Assembly (NCBI GenBank): GCA_963575745.1
Contig: CAUYUJ010021672.1
Coordinates: 91,447-135,645, forward strand
Source: Prorocentrum cordatum
Lineage: Eukaryota > Sar > Dinophyceae > Prorocentrales > Prorocentraceae
DNA: 44,199 nt
Direction of reading: 5' to 3'
Below are positions 29,047 through 40,700 of this stretch, in pieces (position 1 is the first letter of the stretch; each line of letters starts with the position of its first letter). The notes beneath the pieces are model-generated. The model ran no database searches and had not been told where the DNA came from. It saw only the letters and a list, made by a program, of their open reading frames with translations. Both the position numbers and the translations under genes were made by a program.

Positions 29047-32000
29047 CTACGCGGCGTGCGGCCGCATGTTGACGGTCCGCGTGTCCTCCCGCCGGTAGAC
29101 GAGGAAGCAGACGTGGTGCCCCTCGCACCGTGGCTGAACCCTAACGGTGTTTTCCGTTTTCGTTTTGTTTTTGTTTTTCCCTCGTTTGGTCTTCAATCCA
29201 ACTCTACTGCAAAACGAAGTCGAAACGAAAACGGCCCACGAAATCGCCAAAACACCGTTTAGATCCAGCCCTGCCTCGCACTGCAGCAGCGCCCCCAGCT
29301 CCTCCGCGGGGCGCAGGCGCACTGCCGCGTCGTCGAACGCGTACCAGTCGCCCGCGCCTCCGGCGGTCGCGGCCCCGAGGGCGCCGCCCAGCGCCGCGCC
29401 CCTCGGGGGCGCGCCGCTGCGCGCGAGGGCCTTGTACGTGCCGCCCTCGGGCGCCTCGCCGTAGTGGCAAGCGGCGCTCCGCAGCTCGTAGGTCACCGTG
29501 CGCGAGGTGCAGTGCGCCGCCTCCTCCAGCTGCAGCCACGTGTCCATGGTGCAGTGCCTGCTGATCTTTGTGGGCACCCCGTCGACCATCTTGAAGCGCT
29601 GCAGGTGCAGCAGCAGGAAGGGCGGAAGCCGGATGAAGTGCGAGCCCGGTGGCCGTAGCAGCTGCTGCAGCGCCTCGCTCACGGAGAGGCACGGCGCGCT
29701 AGCCAGGTCGAGGTGCAGCACCAGCAAGGGTACGGTGTCCGCGGCCCCGGCGCTGGCGTCCGCGGCGGTCCGCTGCGGCGCCTTCGGCCGCCTCAGGAGG
29801 CACTCGAAGATGCGGCTCACGGGCGAGTCCTCGTGGTGCCCCGTGATCGGCGACAGGGTGGGCCACTTGCACTCGTCGTGCAGCTGGCCCAGCACAAAGT
29901 GCACGAAGTGCAGGAAGGTCTCCACGAGCCCGGGCGCTGGGGGAGTCGGCGCAGACGTGTTCTTGCCCCGCTCGAACCTTCGCAGCAGCGGCTCGGCAAA
30001 CGCAGCTGCGTCAACGGGCGGCTGCACACCCTGCGGGCCCGATGGATCTGCCGCGGACAAGCGCCAACCGCCCCCCTGCGGGCTGGGAGGGCCGTCGGCA
30101 CTGGCGGCCATCCCAATGTTGCGCTCCTCCGCGCCGACGCGGTGCCCTGTGCCGAAGAACTTGCCGGCGATCTGCACCAAGCAGGCGTAGGCCGGCCGCT
30201 GCTTCGCCAGCGAGCTCCACGACAGCTGGGCCAGGAGGTGCATGAGCGGGGAGCAGGGCAACAACACCTGCAGAAATGCGTTGAGGTAGGGAGCCGCCCG
30301 GTTCATCACCAGGCCACGCTTCATGTAGCCGGAGAACTCGGTGCTCAGGTCCAGGCACAGGCAGGAGGGCTCCTTGGTGCCCCTGCTGAGGGGCAGCCTC
30401 TGCGCATTTTGCAAGAGATTGTCCAACAAGTCTGGCATGCCTGCGTCCGCGCCGCCGGGGACCTCGTCGCCGCTCGACCACTCGCTCTCCTCTTCGTTGT
30501 CCTCGCCCCGCGCCTCCCGTAAGGACATCAGCCGCCGCATGAGCCCCGAGTGCGCCGTGGCCGTGCCGACGAAGAAGGCGGAGCCGAGGAGGCCGCGGTC
30601 AGCCGATGGGGAAGAGTATCCCGACTGCGAACGCCGCTGATTGGGCGAGGCCACCCCAGAGGGCATGGCGGTGATTGGGGAGCAGTAGCCGCTGAACGAG
30701 GCGGGGGATCTGGCCGGAGAGCAGTGGCTCACCGGCGTGTGGATGGCAGGAGTGTGGATGTTGGGCGTGCGCGAGATGCAGAACGGGGAGGTGTGCCACA
30801 AGTAACCCATGCTCTGGACGCCTCCGCCCACGGCCCCGGGCCGCCGGTCCAAGCGAGGAGGGCGGACAACCAGCCTCTCGCTCTCGTCCCGGGCCCGGGA
30901 GCGCAAAGGCTGGTCCGCGTGGGGCTCGTCAGCGTACCGGTGCAGGGGCGAGGAACTCGGGGCGTGGCGGGCTTCTGCAGGCAGCTCGAGTGGGGGCTGG
31001 GACGCCGCGGACGGCACGGGCGCGGCGCTGCCCAGGGGAAGCAGCAGCGCCGAGATCTGGGACCGTGCCGTCTCCAGCGCATCTCCCTCCGGCGGCCAGC
31101 TCTTCCCGCCGCTATCGGGCTGCGGCCGGGCCGCGTGTCCGCCAGGTGTGTGGGTCAACGACCTCGGCGTGCTCGGCTGCGTCGCCTCGCCAGCAGCAGC
31201 CTGCGCCAGCAGCAACCTTGCGGCCTGCGCCGCGTCGCGGCCGCCCGGCTCGTCGAAGAAGGAATCGCAGGAGGATGATCGGCTGAGCGCCACGCTGCGT
31301 GCGACTGGCGTGGCCTTCTGCGACTGCACGGGCCCGCGGTGGAGGAAGAGCGGGAGCAGCTGCCTCTCGACGCCCTCCACCTCCTCGGTCATGCTCAGGG
31401 CCCTGGCCTGCTCCAGCAGCCCGCAGAGCTGCTCGGTGGACTGGTGCAGCAGCCTCCGCACCAGGCCGCTGGCGGTGTCCTCGGCCGCGGCGGGCCCGTG
31501 CGCCTGGCCCTCGCCCGGCGACGCGGCCGACTGGCGCTCGCCGCCCGGAGGGCGGGCTCGGATGTACGGCGGGCACGCCCGCTCCGCCTCGCCGTGCGCG
31601 AAGGCGCACAGGTGCCGCAGCGCGCACCGCTCCCGGCTCTCGCTGCGCAGGGGGCAAGGCTCAGGGCGCGCCAGCTGCGCGCCGCGTGGGTGCGCGAAGG
31701 GACACCTGGCGCCCTCCAGGCACAGGCCCGCCGCGGCGAAGTCTGGGCACGGGGTGGCCGTGGGCTGCGGCGCGACGGCGTCTGCGCCGCCGATCTCCTC
31801 CGTGCTCGCCGACAGATTGAACGAGGGCCGGTGGTGGCTTGCGCCACTTGCGCCGTCAATGGTGGAGCCCTGGTGCGACTGTGCCTCCTCGGCCTCGGCC
31901 TCGTCATCGTCGTCCTCGGCCGACTCCACTGCGCTCGCCAGCTCCGCGGGCTCCTCCAGCTCCGTGCTGCTGGGCCGCCGCCCGCTCCGGCACTCGTGTG

Positions 32001-33184
32001 CGGGGCGTTCGGCTGCTGGGCTGCCGCCGCAGTCCTCCGCGCCAGCGCAGTCTGCGGCCTGCGCCTCCCTGGCCGCCTGGGCCTTCCGCCGGCTCCGCCT
32101 GGACTTCACCCCCTCGCTGGGGCTCTCCTCGAGCTCCACCGTGGTGGCGGGCAGCGTGTCGCAGCCGGGGGGCGGGCCAACCTCGAAGACCTCCACCTCA
32201 CCGACTGGGACGCCCATCGAGTGGAGCATCGCCGTGAGCGAGGTGGCCTCGCGGTTCGCCAGATGCCCAAACTCAGCGCTGCCCCGCGCGCCGACCCCTG
32301 GGGCGTGCGCGCGCCACAGGGCGCGGGCGCCGCCGCAGGCGGTGCCCGCGGTGAGCAGCAGCTCTCGCGGCCTGTGGCGCGCGAAGCGGCCACGGCACAG
32401 GCATCGCTTGCCGCCCTCCTTCGGCGTGCTGAACAGCGTGCAGAGCTCCACGGCCACGGCCGAAGCCGCCGCCATGTTCCTGTGGGGCAGTATGCGGAAG
32501 ATCATGACGCTCCCTGCCCGCGCTGGGCCAGGGCCGCTGGCGGCCGCAGGCAAGAGCTCCAGGCTCACCTCCTTGCTGACCTCCTCGCAGAAGAGGCGGT
32601 GGAAGGCGCTCCATGCGTCCAGGTCCGCCGAAGACCTCGAGCGGGCATCCAGCGAGACGCAGCCGTGGATCGTGACCGGGGGCGGCTGATGCACAAGCTG
32701 GGCCAGCACGGCGCCGCACTGCTCCGGCCCCCGGGCCTGGGAGGCGCCCCTCCGGCCACACGGCGCGGTCTCGAACGTGAGAGCGCAGCCGGAGACCACC
32801 TGCTGCTCGCACAAGGGGGCGTCCATGCGCACCGGCGCGGCGCCCTCTGCCAGCGCGCCGCTGCAGCAGGCGAGCGGGGCATCGTGCTGCGGGCTCCGAG
32901 TTAGCAGGGCCAGGCGCCTGCGGATCCACTCGGCGTGCTGCAGCAGCGAGTCAGCTTGGGGGACCAGGGCCACGCCGAGGACGAGGCAGCGGAGAGTCAG
33001 CTTGTCGAAGAACTGGCACAGCATCGGCTCGGCAAGCTCGCCAGGCTCCCCCCGCTCGGCCTCCGCGCCTGGCACGAACATGAGCAGGACGGTCGCCGTG
33101 CCAGTGCCCGCCGCCAGCTGCGAGCAGAAAGCGTCGTCGACCCGGAATCCGCCACCGTGCCACCTGGCACGTCGGGGCGTGAAC
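29047..33184 (-). CDS. CCCH zinc-finger / USP10-like pseudo-deubiquitinase
   Basis: At least 1327 residues from exons 33184-29275 and 29121-29047. Residues 1-430 match nothing I recognise. Residues about 479-530 hold two CCCH fingers (Cx8Cx5Cx3H, then Cx9Cx5Cx3H). A disordered part rich in TP and SP follows. From about 950 comes a USP (peptidase C19) fold closest to USP10: GLVMNRAAPYLNAFLQVLL, LHLDL, SVSEALQQLL, LPPFLLLHLQRF, WYAFDDAAV and VCFLVYRRED. The catalytic Cys is Pro (30289-30291) and the GGHY box reads GGTYK, so the His is Thr (29437-29439). Loss of peptidase activity is inferred; a ubiquitin-binding or scaffold role linked to RNA (via the fingers) is possible. The first exon starts after TATCAG; upstream exons and the start codon were not found. 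Confidence 0.85.
29122..29274 (-). mobile_element. 153-bp introner-like intron with 8-bp target duplication
   Basis: The GC-AG intron separates LQCE from GHHVCFLVY. CCTCGCAC occurs at 29121-29128 and 29274-29281. Inside, inverted ends read GGCTGAACCCTAACGGTGTT and GGCTGGATCTAAACGGTGTT. It is 51 codons long without a stop in the host frame, so unspliced RNA would keep the frame. It is much AT-richer than the exons. Confidence 0.85.
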
Positions 33185-33535
33185 CTGATAGGGGCAAGAG
33201 CGAGAAGCGCCGATTTTGTCCAGTGGGCTCGTAGGGAGGAGAGATGAAAAGGAAGATGGCCACAAGGCCGCGGATGACGAGGATGATAGCGTGGATGACG
33301 GGGAGGGCAGCGAGGGGAGCAGGGACACAACGAGTAGGAAAACAAGCTGAAGGACGAGGAGGAGCAAATCTTGGAGGACGAGCGCGAGAAATAAACCAGA
33401 ATGCCCAGCGCTGTCTGGTAGGGTTTCTGCAACGCGTGTGGCTGCCCCCTGGGGGTCCCCGGACGAAGAATGCCCGCCGGAACTCCTGGGCGGTCCCCGT
33501 CACGGATGCCAGAGCTCCTTGGAGCTGCCTTCAGG
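33185..33535. other. 5' side of the USP-like gene (probable intron)
   Basis: Purine-rich DNA up to 33390, then the block CCCCTGGGGGTCCCCGGACG shared with 25155. No upstream exon identified. Confidence 0.5.
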
Positions 33536-34200
33536 GCCTTCAAGTGAGCGTCTCAAGAGGCCCCAAAGACGGTCTAAGAGGGTCCAGAGTCACCGGGAAT
33601 CGTTCCGAGATGCCCAAGATAGCCTCCAGACGGCTCCAACCGCCTCCAAGACGCCCGAAGATGGCTCCAAGACCACTCCCAATAAGCCCCCTAGAGGCAA
33701 ACATCAACGATTTCCCGTTGGTCTTTAAAAGGTTTTCAGCGCTCTCATCTTTTCGGCCGCCGACGCTCTATGACGGCCCGCCCAAGAAGCCCCTAAGATC
33801 GCTCCAAGACGGCACATTAGCCTCCAAGAGAGCCCCCAAACGGCCCACGAGGACTCCCAAACAGCTAAAGTTCCTCCTCAGACGGCGCTGGAGAGTTCCA
33901 AGACACCTTCAGGAAGACCCCTCGAGGGGGAGCCCCAACAGACATTTCAATCGTTCGGCCTCAAAATCGCCCCCACCCCCCAGGCCTCCGAAGAGCTCTC
34001 AATATGCCTTCGGCCTCCAAATCGCCCCCAGAGCCTCCGCCCCAGGCCTCCGATGAGCTCCCAATAATTAGGCCCCACGAGGCTCGTGAGCGGCCCGAAG
34101 TAACCCCCGAAGAGGGTCCAAGAGGCCCCCAAGAGGCGCCAAGAGAGGCCCAAGAGGCATCCAAGGCGCCCCCCAGGAGGCCTTCCCAAACTCCCATAAC
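33536..34200. repeat. phased CCAAG tract with core
   Basis: CCAAGA words at helical spacing. The core at 33690-33775 contains ATCAACGATTTCCCGTTGG and TTTTCGGCCGCCGACG. Confidence 0.8.
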
Positions 34201-34891
34201 TGCTACACAAAAGCTCCCCGAGAACCCTCCGAAGAGACCACAAAGCATACATGAGGACCCGCACCCACAACCGAAACAGCACCGGCCAGCAGCGCGGCAT
34301 GGCCCACGAACACGCACGCAAACACCATCGATGGCACACTACGGGCCGGCGGAATGAGGGAAGCGATCCGCCGCCCCTCCAGGCAGTTACGGCGTGTGAG
34401 ATCCACAGAATGGTCTTCCAGGTGTTCTTCAAGTCATCTCACCAGCGCGCTTTTCATACCCACTCCTGCCTCTGAGCCCTCCAAGCCCCTCCTATAAGTT
34501 CTTCTCTGGAACCCGCTCCTTCCGCCGGCCCGAGGGCCCGGGCGGCGCCCCGGGGCGCTTTTTCTGGCCACCGTTTCCGTCCCCAAAGCGACCCCCCCGT
34601 TTGACGTGGTAGGCTTCCGGGCGCTGGGCTCTTCTCGGCTGCTCTGCATCGTCCTCCGGGCCACCTTCGGCAGTTCCGGAATCCTTTCCACCTCTTTTCA
34701 GGTCTCGTACGCCGTACGCCCACACATCCCAACGAGCAGAACGCCATGGGAGAAAACATGGGATTTCAACTGGCCATCTCGGGCCTCTCCCTCCGCCCCT
34801 CTTAGAGCTCCCGTGCATCTCTGCGGGCTCTTGCGGACATCTTCGAACACGCGGATGCTCTCCGAGTCCGAGCCCCCAAGGAAAGAATCGA
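34201..34891. other. unclassified DNA
   Basis: Open frames exist on both strands (for example minus 35117-34698 and 34759-34454), but none shows a family motif or a splice context I can defend. Confidence 0.4.
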
Positions 34892-34946
34892 ACAGGGCAG
34901 GGCTGTTTAGTAAACGCCAGGGCCGTTTAGTAAACGCCAACTGTCG
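34892..34946. repeat. GTTTAGTAAACG repeat, copy 2
   Basis: Shares GGGCAGGGCTGTTTAGTAAA and the following CCGTTTAGTAAACGCCAA with the copy at 4867-4950, about 50 bp in all. Confidence 0.75.
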
Positions 34947-35099
34947 AGGGCTGCTTGGATTTCTTCCTCTCTTGAAACAAAAGCCAATGCAAGCTACACA
35001 TTGCGGCAACATCGGGATCATGTCTGGGCGCCCCGCGATCACTTCACACTGTTCCCTGCCATCCTCTGGTGTCGGGTCCTCTTTTCGAATCAGCAACGG

Positions 35100-35169
35100 T
35101 CCGCGTGCTCGCCTCACCTATTCCTACCCATCGCCATCAACATCCCCACTGTGATACACGGTATCATCG

Positions 35170-35226
<57 letters not shown>

Positions 35227-35345
35227 ACATCATCATCATCACCATCATCACTGTCACTTTGATCACCATCATCAATTCCAACATCATTATCAACATCAAC
35301 ATCATCATCAACATCACCATCATCAACGACAACAACAAAAATGAC
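35100..35345. repeat. TCA/CAT trinucleotide microsatellite
   Basis: Pure (TCA)n around 35165-35225, then degenerate CAT/CAC/ATC words. Confidence 0.95.
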
Positions 35346-35469
35346 ACCCGGAATGGAGTCCCGTCCACCTCTGGTGCTATGGGGCGCAATCCAGGTGTTG
35401 TCTTCCGGACTGGGACCCCCTGCCCGCCTACCCCACCACGCGCACGGCAACGCCACGCAACGCCCTAAT

Positions 35470-36395
35470 CCACCAACAAGAAAAAGGAAAGGTATCCTTG
35501 CGGGAACTCACGAGGTTCCTGAAGGAAATCGATATGGGAGATTCGAAAACCTACTGGGGAACCGTCGGAAATATCCTCAATAAAGATTCCTTCTCGGCGA
35601 ATCCTTGATACGAGTTCCCCAATAAAGATTCCCTCTAACAAATTCCCTACCACAGGGCCCCTTAGTACCGTAATAAAGCTTCTTTCGAACGGATATCGTA
35701 CGAAGGATCCGTTACTAAGCATTCAGTACTAAAGATTCCTGACCAAGGCCTCCCACGGGTGATTCCTTAAAAAGGATTCCTTATTCAGGGTTTCTTAAGC
35801 ATGGCTCCTTGCTGGGGTTCATTACTGACGATCCCTCAATCATGACCCCTGGCGAAGGATTCCTTACAATAAAGATTCCTTAACAAGGATCCCTGCCTAA
35901 GGACTCCGCGGTACTGATTCCCTGATGCGGGTTCCTGGCTGAGAAATTATCCCGAATCAAACATGTGAGCCGCTGCTTCCTGAATAAGGACTCCCTACGA
36001 AGAATTCCTGACGAACGATTCCCCGACTAGAGCTCCCTTACCGAAGATCTCATACCAAAGACTAGAGCTCCCTTCCCCTTACTGACAGGTCTTTACTAGG
36101 GAGTCCTTAGCAAATAACCTTTCTCTTAAGGTTCCCCAACAACAAATACTCATTCCGTGGTTCCATACTAGCGATTCCTGAATTCGGAGTGTTGGGATTC
36201 ACCGCTAAGGATTTCTGGGTAAGAACTCCTGACTAAGGAACCCTTCGTCAGGATGCCCTGGTAAGGATTCATGTTTGCAAAATCCTTCATGAGGATCCCC
36301 TAACAAATATTTAGCATGTGGGATTCCTTACAAATGATTGTACGGGTTACTTGGTAAAAGGTTCCTTAAGAAGGAACCCTTTTTAAATCCGCCGG
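35470..36395. repeat. 14-bp degenerate satellite AAGGATTCCTTACT
   Basis: The TCC/TTC anchor recurs about every 14 bp (35737 to 35933 covers 14 steps). Units such as AAAGATTCCT and AAGGATTCCTTA are common but diverged. Confidence 0.85.
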
Positions 36396-36600
36396 CCCCC
36401 TTGTGGGGCCACCAGGCTGTAGGCACGGGTTCGCAGTTTCCAGTACCAGTTGTAGCTTGTAGTTTCCAGTGTTACAGTTCTGCTTCTTGCTGGTTACTGT
36501 AACTAGTTGATTGACCGCGCGAGGGGGGGGGAGGCCCAAACAGATTTTTTAGCGTCCCCTGGGCGCGTTGTCTGAATTGCTGGGGGGGCTCGAAATCGAC

Positions 36601-36756
36601 ACCCCTCACGCAGATCCGCGGGGTCAGGGTCCAAAAACACAGGGGATTTGCCACATTTCTGAAATTCGGTGCCACCCCTCACGCAGATCCGCGGGGTCAG
36701 GGTCCAAAAACACAGGGGATTTGCCACATTTCTGAAATTCGGTGCCACCCCTCACG
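36601..36756. repeat. 73-bp tandem repeat, two exact copies
   Basis: ACCCCTCACGCAGATCCGCG starts at 36601 and again at 36674 with identical 73-bp units; a third copy begins at 36747 and diverges. Exact identity suggests a recent duplication or an assembly artefact. Confidence 0.95.
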
Positions 36757-36890
36757 GACATCCATCGCAAGGCGTGGTAACCCAAACTGCGAGTACTCCC
36801 TCGGCCCTTTAATCCCAAGGTGTGGTAACCAAGCTCGTAAACCATACACGTCTTACCAATCGCCCTGTGTGGTAACCCCTCTTGTGATCA
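36757..36890. repeat. GTGTGGTAACC words
   Basis: AGGCGTGGTAACC, AGGTGTGGTAACC and CTGTGTGGTAACC occur about 53 and 49 bp apart. Confidence 0.7.
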
Positions 36891-36916
36891 GTTGGTTTTG
36901 CCGATTGCGAATCGGC

Positions 36917-37030
36917 CTCGCATGAAGTTCCGATACTGCTGCGCGACAGCGCCAAAGCCTCATGACTTAGCTCTTCCATGGCCCATTCTCCGAGAGAGGG
37001 GGCCGGCGGCAGGGGGCGAAGCCCTCACGG
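36917..37030. repeat. dispersed repeat GCATGAAGTTCCGA, copy 2
   Basis: See 27119-27225. This copy sits between two short-unit satellites. Confidence 0.8.
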
Positions 37031-37390
37031 ATATAATAATTCGTTACGAAAGACTCCGTACCGTGGATTCCGTAGCACGGATTCCTCACAACGGACTTCT
37101 CACCAATGAGTCATTCATCAAGCGTCCCTTATCAGGGTTTCCTACTGAAGCTTCCTTACCTACACTTCCTTACTACAAATTCCTGGCTAAAGAATCCCTC
37201 CGGACTAAAGAAAGAACCCCGGGGCTCAGGATTCCGTGAGAAGTCGGGACCTGCAAAGCTCCTATGGAACCCCATAGGATCCTTGTAGGGTCCCTATCGG
37301 GGATCCATAGAGCCCCTGTAGAAACCTAAAAGGGCCGCATCGGATCCGTAGAGAACCCTATGGGTGTCCTATGGGACCCCGTGTTGCGTT
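37031..37390. repeat. second 14-mer-like satellite and CCCTATGGG words
   Basis: 37035-37235 repeats the ATTCC/TTCCTTACT words of 35470-36395. 37250-37385 has CCTATGGGACCCC/GGATCC words. Confidence 0.7.
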
Positions 37391-38120
37391 GCGTTGCGCT
37401 TGGGGGCGGGGGTAAGTGACGGGGCCCCAGTCCGGGTGTTATCCAACTGCAACAGTAATAACATCAAACATGTTCAGACTGTTCGCTTGTATCTGCTCGC
37501 GTGCCATCTAACACGTATATCCCAAACCCTCGAAACCTGCACTCACCGTTTTCGGCCGTATCCCATTGGGCTATATCTTCCTGACCTGCCACGTGTAATT
37601 GGTGCGACCCCCGTAAAAAAGGGAGGGGCGGGTGAAGGGGGACGAAAAGGATGGAGCGAGAGAACGTAGCAGGATGGAAACTAAGAGTAGAAAACACGTG
37701 AAATAACCAAACGGGCTAATCGGGCGGCCAGGTCGAGCAAGCGGATTGCTGAAGCGTGAATCCTGCATACATCGCGAGGACGTCTCGAGCGATAACACAA
37801 TTCCGACATGAATCTTGGAGAAAGCTAGAGTGAGAGCGTCCCAATTTCTGCATACATTGTGAGGAAGTCCCGCGCGAAAACGCGAATTGGAAATAAGTTG
37901 CGAGGGAATATGAAGCGGGATCCGTTCTTCTTGTAGTTCAGGAACCAATACCCCAATCTGAAGAGGAATACTTTTCCGTGAAACAAACAATGTGCGAACG
38001 CCGGGAGGAACACGTGATGGAGAAACATGAGCCTGGCGCGACCCCAATAGGGGAAAGCTTCCTATTGACTGGGCGCAGTGCTCGGCTTTGCTTGGCTTTG
38101 CTTGCCATTGCTTGGCATTG
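37391..38120. other. unclassified DNA
   Basis: TGCATACAT plus GTGAGGAAGTC or CGCGAGGACGTC occurs twice, around 37762 and 37849, with similar flanks (AACACAATTCC against AACGCGAATTG). No gene seen. Confidence 0.4.
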
Positions 38121-38245
38121 CTTGGGGATCCCGGGGAATCCGAAGAACCTGGGGAACCTGGGGAACCAGAGGAACCTGGAGGAACCCGAGGAACCCGAGG
38201 AACACGAGGAACCAGAGGAACCCGGGGAACCTGGGGAGCCTCCGA
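38121..38245. repeat. 9-bp GGAACCCGA minisatellite
   Basis: Units GGGAACCTG, GGAACCAGA and GGAACCCGA in tandem. Preceded by GCTTTGCTTG-type decamers at 38085-38125. Confidence 0.85.
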
Positions 38246-38289
38246 GGAACGGGCATCGTAAGAATCGGAGGCACCGAGGACGAGGAACC

Positions 38290-38388
38290 CACCACCACCA
38301 CCATCAACAGCATCATCATCATCATCATCATCATCAGCATCATCAGCATAATCATCATCATCACCATCACCATCACCATCACCATCAC

Positions 38389-38438
<50 letters not shown>

Positions 38439-38861
38439 CCATCACCATCACCATCACCATCATCAGCATCATCATAATCACCAAAGCAAGCATCATCATC
38501 AACATCATCATCATCACCATAATCACCATCGCCACCAACATCGTCATCAGCATCAGCATCAGCATCGGCATCGGCATCAGCATCAGCATCACCAACACCA
38601 TCACAATCACAATCACCATCACCATCACCACCATCAACATCATCACGAGAATCAACACCATCCACATCATCATAATCACCACCACCAACAACATCAGCAA
38701 CAACATCATCACCGCCATAACCGCCACCATCATCACTATCACCACCACCATCGCCATCACCATCATCACCATTCTCATCACCAGCATCATCTTCACCACC
38801 GCCAGCATCATCATCGTCATCAACATTACCATCAACAGCATCATCATCACCAGCAGCATCG

Positions 38862-38939
<78 letters not shown>

Positions 38940-38965
38940 GCATCCGCATCGGCATCAGCATTAGC
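38290..38965. repeat. CAT/CAC/CAA trinucleotide satellite
   Basis: About 675 bp of CAT with CAC variation, then a pure CAA run around 38868-38925. The poly-His, poly-Ile/Thr and poly-Met frames are artefacts. Confidence 0.97.
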
Positions 38966-38997
38966 GTTACCTCACACGCTTCGTGACCCCACAAGGA

Positions 38998-39305
38998 GCT
39001 TCACTGAATGCCCCAATGACAGCGCCCGCATGCGGTACACGCCCATTTCGGCACACCCCTTAGGAGGATCGTGGCCCAGCAAGGAGGTCCACCGAAGGCC
39101 CCAGTGGCAGCGCCCGCATGCGGTACGCGCCCCGTGTCGGCACACCCCTCAAGAGAATCGTGGCCGTATAGGGAACCCCACCGAATGCCCCACTGGCAAC
39201 ACCCGCATGCGGTACGCGCCCAATTTCGGCAAACCCGTCACGAGGATCGTGGCCCCATATGGAGCTATACCAGAGATGGTACCCAGAATGCGGTACTCAC
39301 AACTG
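38998..39305. repeat. 88-89-bp tandem repeat, about 3.4 copies
   Basis: CCCGCATGCGGTAC occurs at 39025, 39113 and 39202, and GAATGCGGTAC follows at about 39288. AGGATCGTGGCC or AGAATCGTGGCC marks each unit. Confidence 0.9.
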
Positions 39306-39715
39306 CATACGGTTAGTTCCTTCGCCGGGTTTATTTTTGGCAAGGACGACGGCGGTGTCATCATACTGCCCCGCGTGTGCAGGACCACCACCTCTGTCAC
39401 AAACACATGCAAAATGCACTTGGCTGCAACATCTTCGACATTGCGCTGGCGTCCCGCAATCATTTGGCATAACTCTTTGACACGGATGATGGTGCCCTGG
39501 CACGCACCTTGCTAGCGTCTGCATTGGCTCCCGATGGTTGCCGATGGCGGCCCGTGTCTATGCTGAGACTCGGGAGCCACCTATGTGGTGGAAACACGCG
39601 TGGGAATGAGCGAGACGACCGTCCTTCGGGCCTTCGGGGGGGGGGCTTTACCCCTCCCCCTACTCCCTCCCTCTGGGTATGGACGGGGCGTTTCGCGGAG
39701 CGTTGGGGCGTCCAC
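39306..39715. other. unclassified spacer
   Basis: No gene or repeat recognised. Confidence 0.4.
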
Positions 39716-40700
39716 GCTGGCTCCAAGAGGGATCCGATCGGCCTCAATACCGATCCAAGACGACTCCACATGGCCTCGGCGTCTCCCAAGGAGGCCCCCA
39801 AGACCCCAGGAGGCCATCATCATTCCATAACCTAAGGGACATCAATGTGCGTTGCCTTGTCCCGATGGACATTGGAAGCCTCAAGATGGCTACAACCTGG
39901 CTCTAGAAGGCCAAAGAGAAGCCCAAGGGAACTTCAAGAAGGCCACGACAGCCAAAAGCGCCCCAAGAGAGCTGCAAGAGGCGATTCCGGGGGCTCCTGG
40001 GGGGCCCTACTCACTCTGATCGGTCTTCGCGAATATGGTCCCAAGAGGAAACGAATGTTTCCACGATGGTCCCAAGAGTCCCCAAAGATACCCCAAAACT
40101 TCCCCAAACAAGATAATCTAATCCGCACCGCTTCCGTGTTCGAGCGATACCCTCCAAGATGGCTCCAAGAGGGCCCCCGAGGCTCCCAAGAGAGCCTCAC
40201 GAGACAACCAAGGTGGCTCAAGAGGGCTTCCAACTTGCCTCCACGGATCCCTCAAACGACGCCGCCGATCTCCTACACGTTCCTGATCAAGGCAATTTGC
40301 CTGGGCATTCTTTCTGGATGGGCTGGTGGGGATACTTTTTTGTTACCAGCCGCAGGCGAGAGCGCCAACGGCGTGTCAAGGTCCGAGCGGGAGCGCGACT
40401 GGTGGGGATACGCGAAATATCAAGAATTGCCTCAAGACGGTCTAAGAGGCCCCCGAGACGGCTCCGAGAGGGCCCCCTGCGGAGCCGAGCCCGAAGAAAT
40501 CAGATTCACTGATATCCCTATAGGATTTTGACTAATTTTCGCGTGGACACCTTTATTGGCTTCCGTCAGCCCAGGACTGCCCAAGAGGCCTCCAAGATGG
40601 CCCCAAGACAGCCCAGTGATGCCCAAAGACGACCCAAGAGACCTCAAGACGCCCCCAGACGGCCTCGAAACAAATCTAAGACGCCCAGGGAGAGGAGTGG
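39716..40700. repeat. phased CCAAG tract with two cores
   Basis: CCAAGA/CTCAAGA words at helical spacing. Core-like stretches at 39815-39880 and 40515-40575 (ACACCTTTATTGGCTTCCGT). It overlaps the 3' end of the phosphatase-like gene. Confidence 0.75.
40305..40430. repeat. dispersed repeat sharing TTTCTGGATGG, copy 2
   Basis: Shorter relative of 6105-6510, embedded in a phased CCAAG tract. Confidence 0.55.

Noticed and set aside
34454-35154. Overlapping open frames of 100-180 codons on both strands
   Set aside because: No motif recognised, both strands equally open, and a dispersed repeat (34892-34946) lies inside.
38290-38965. Long open frames with poly-His, poly-Ile/Thr and poly-Met
   Set aside because: They are the frames of a CAT/CAC/CAA microsatellite; no other coding signal.
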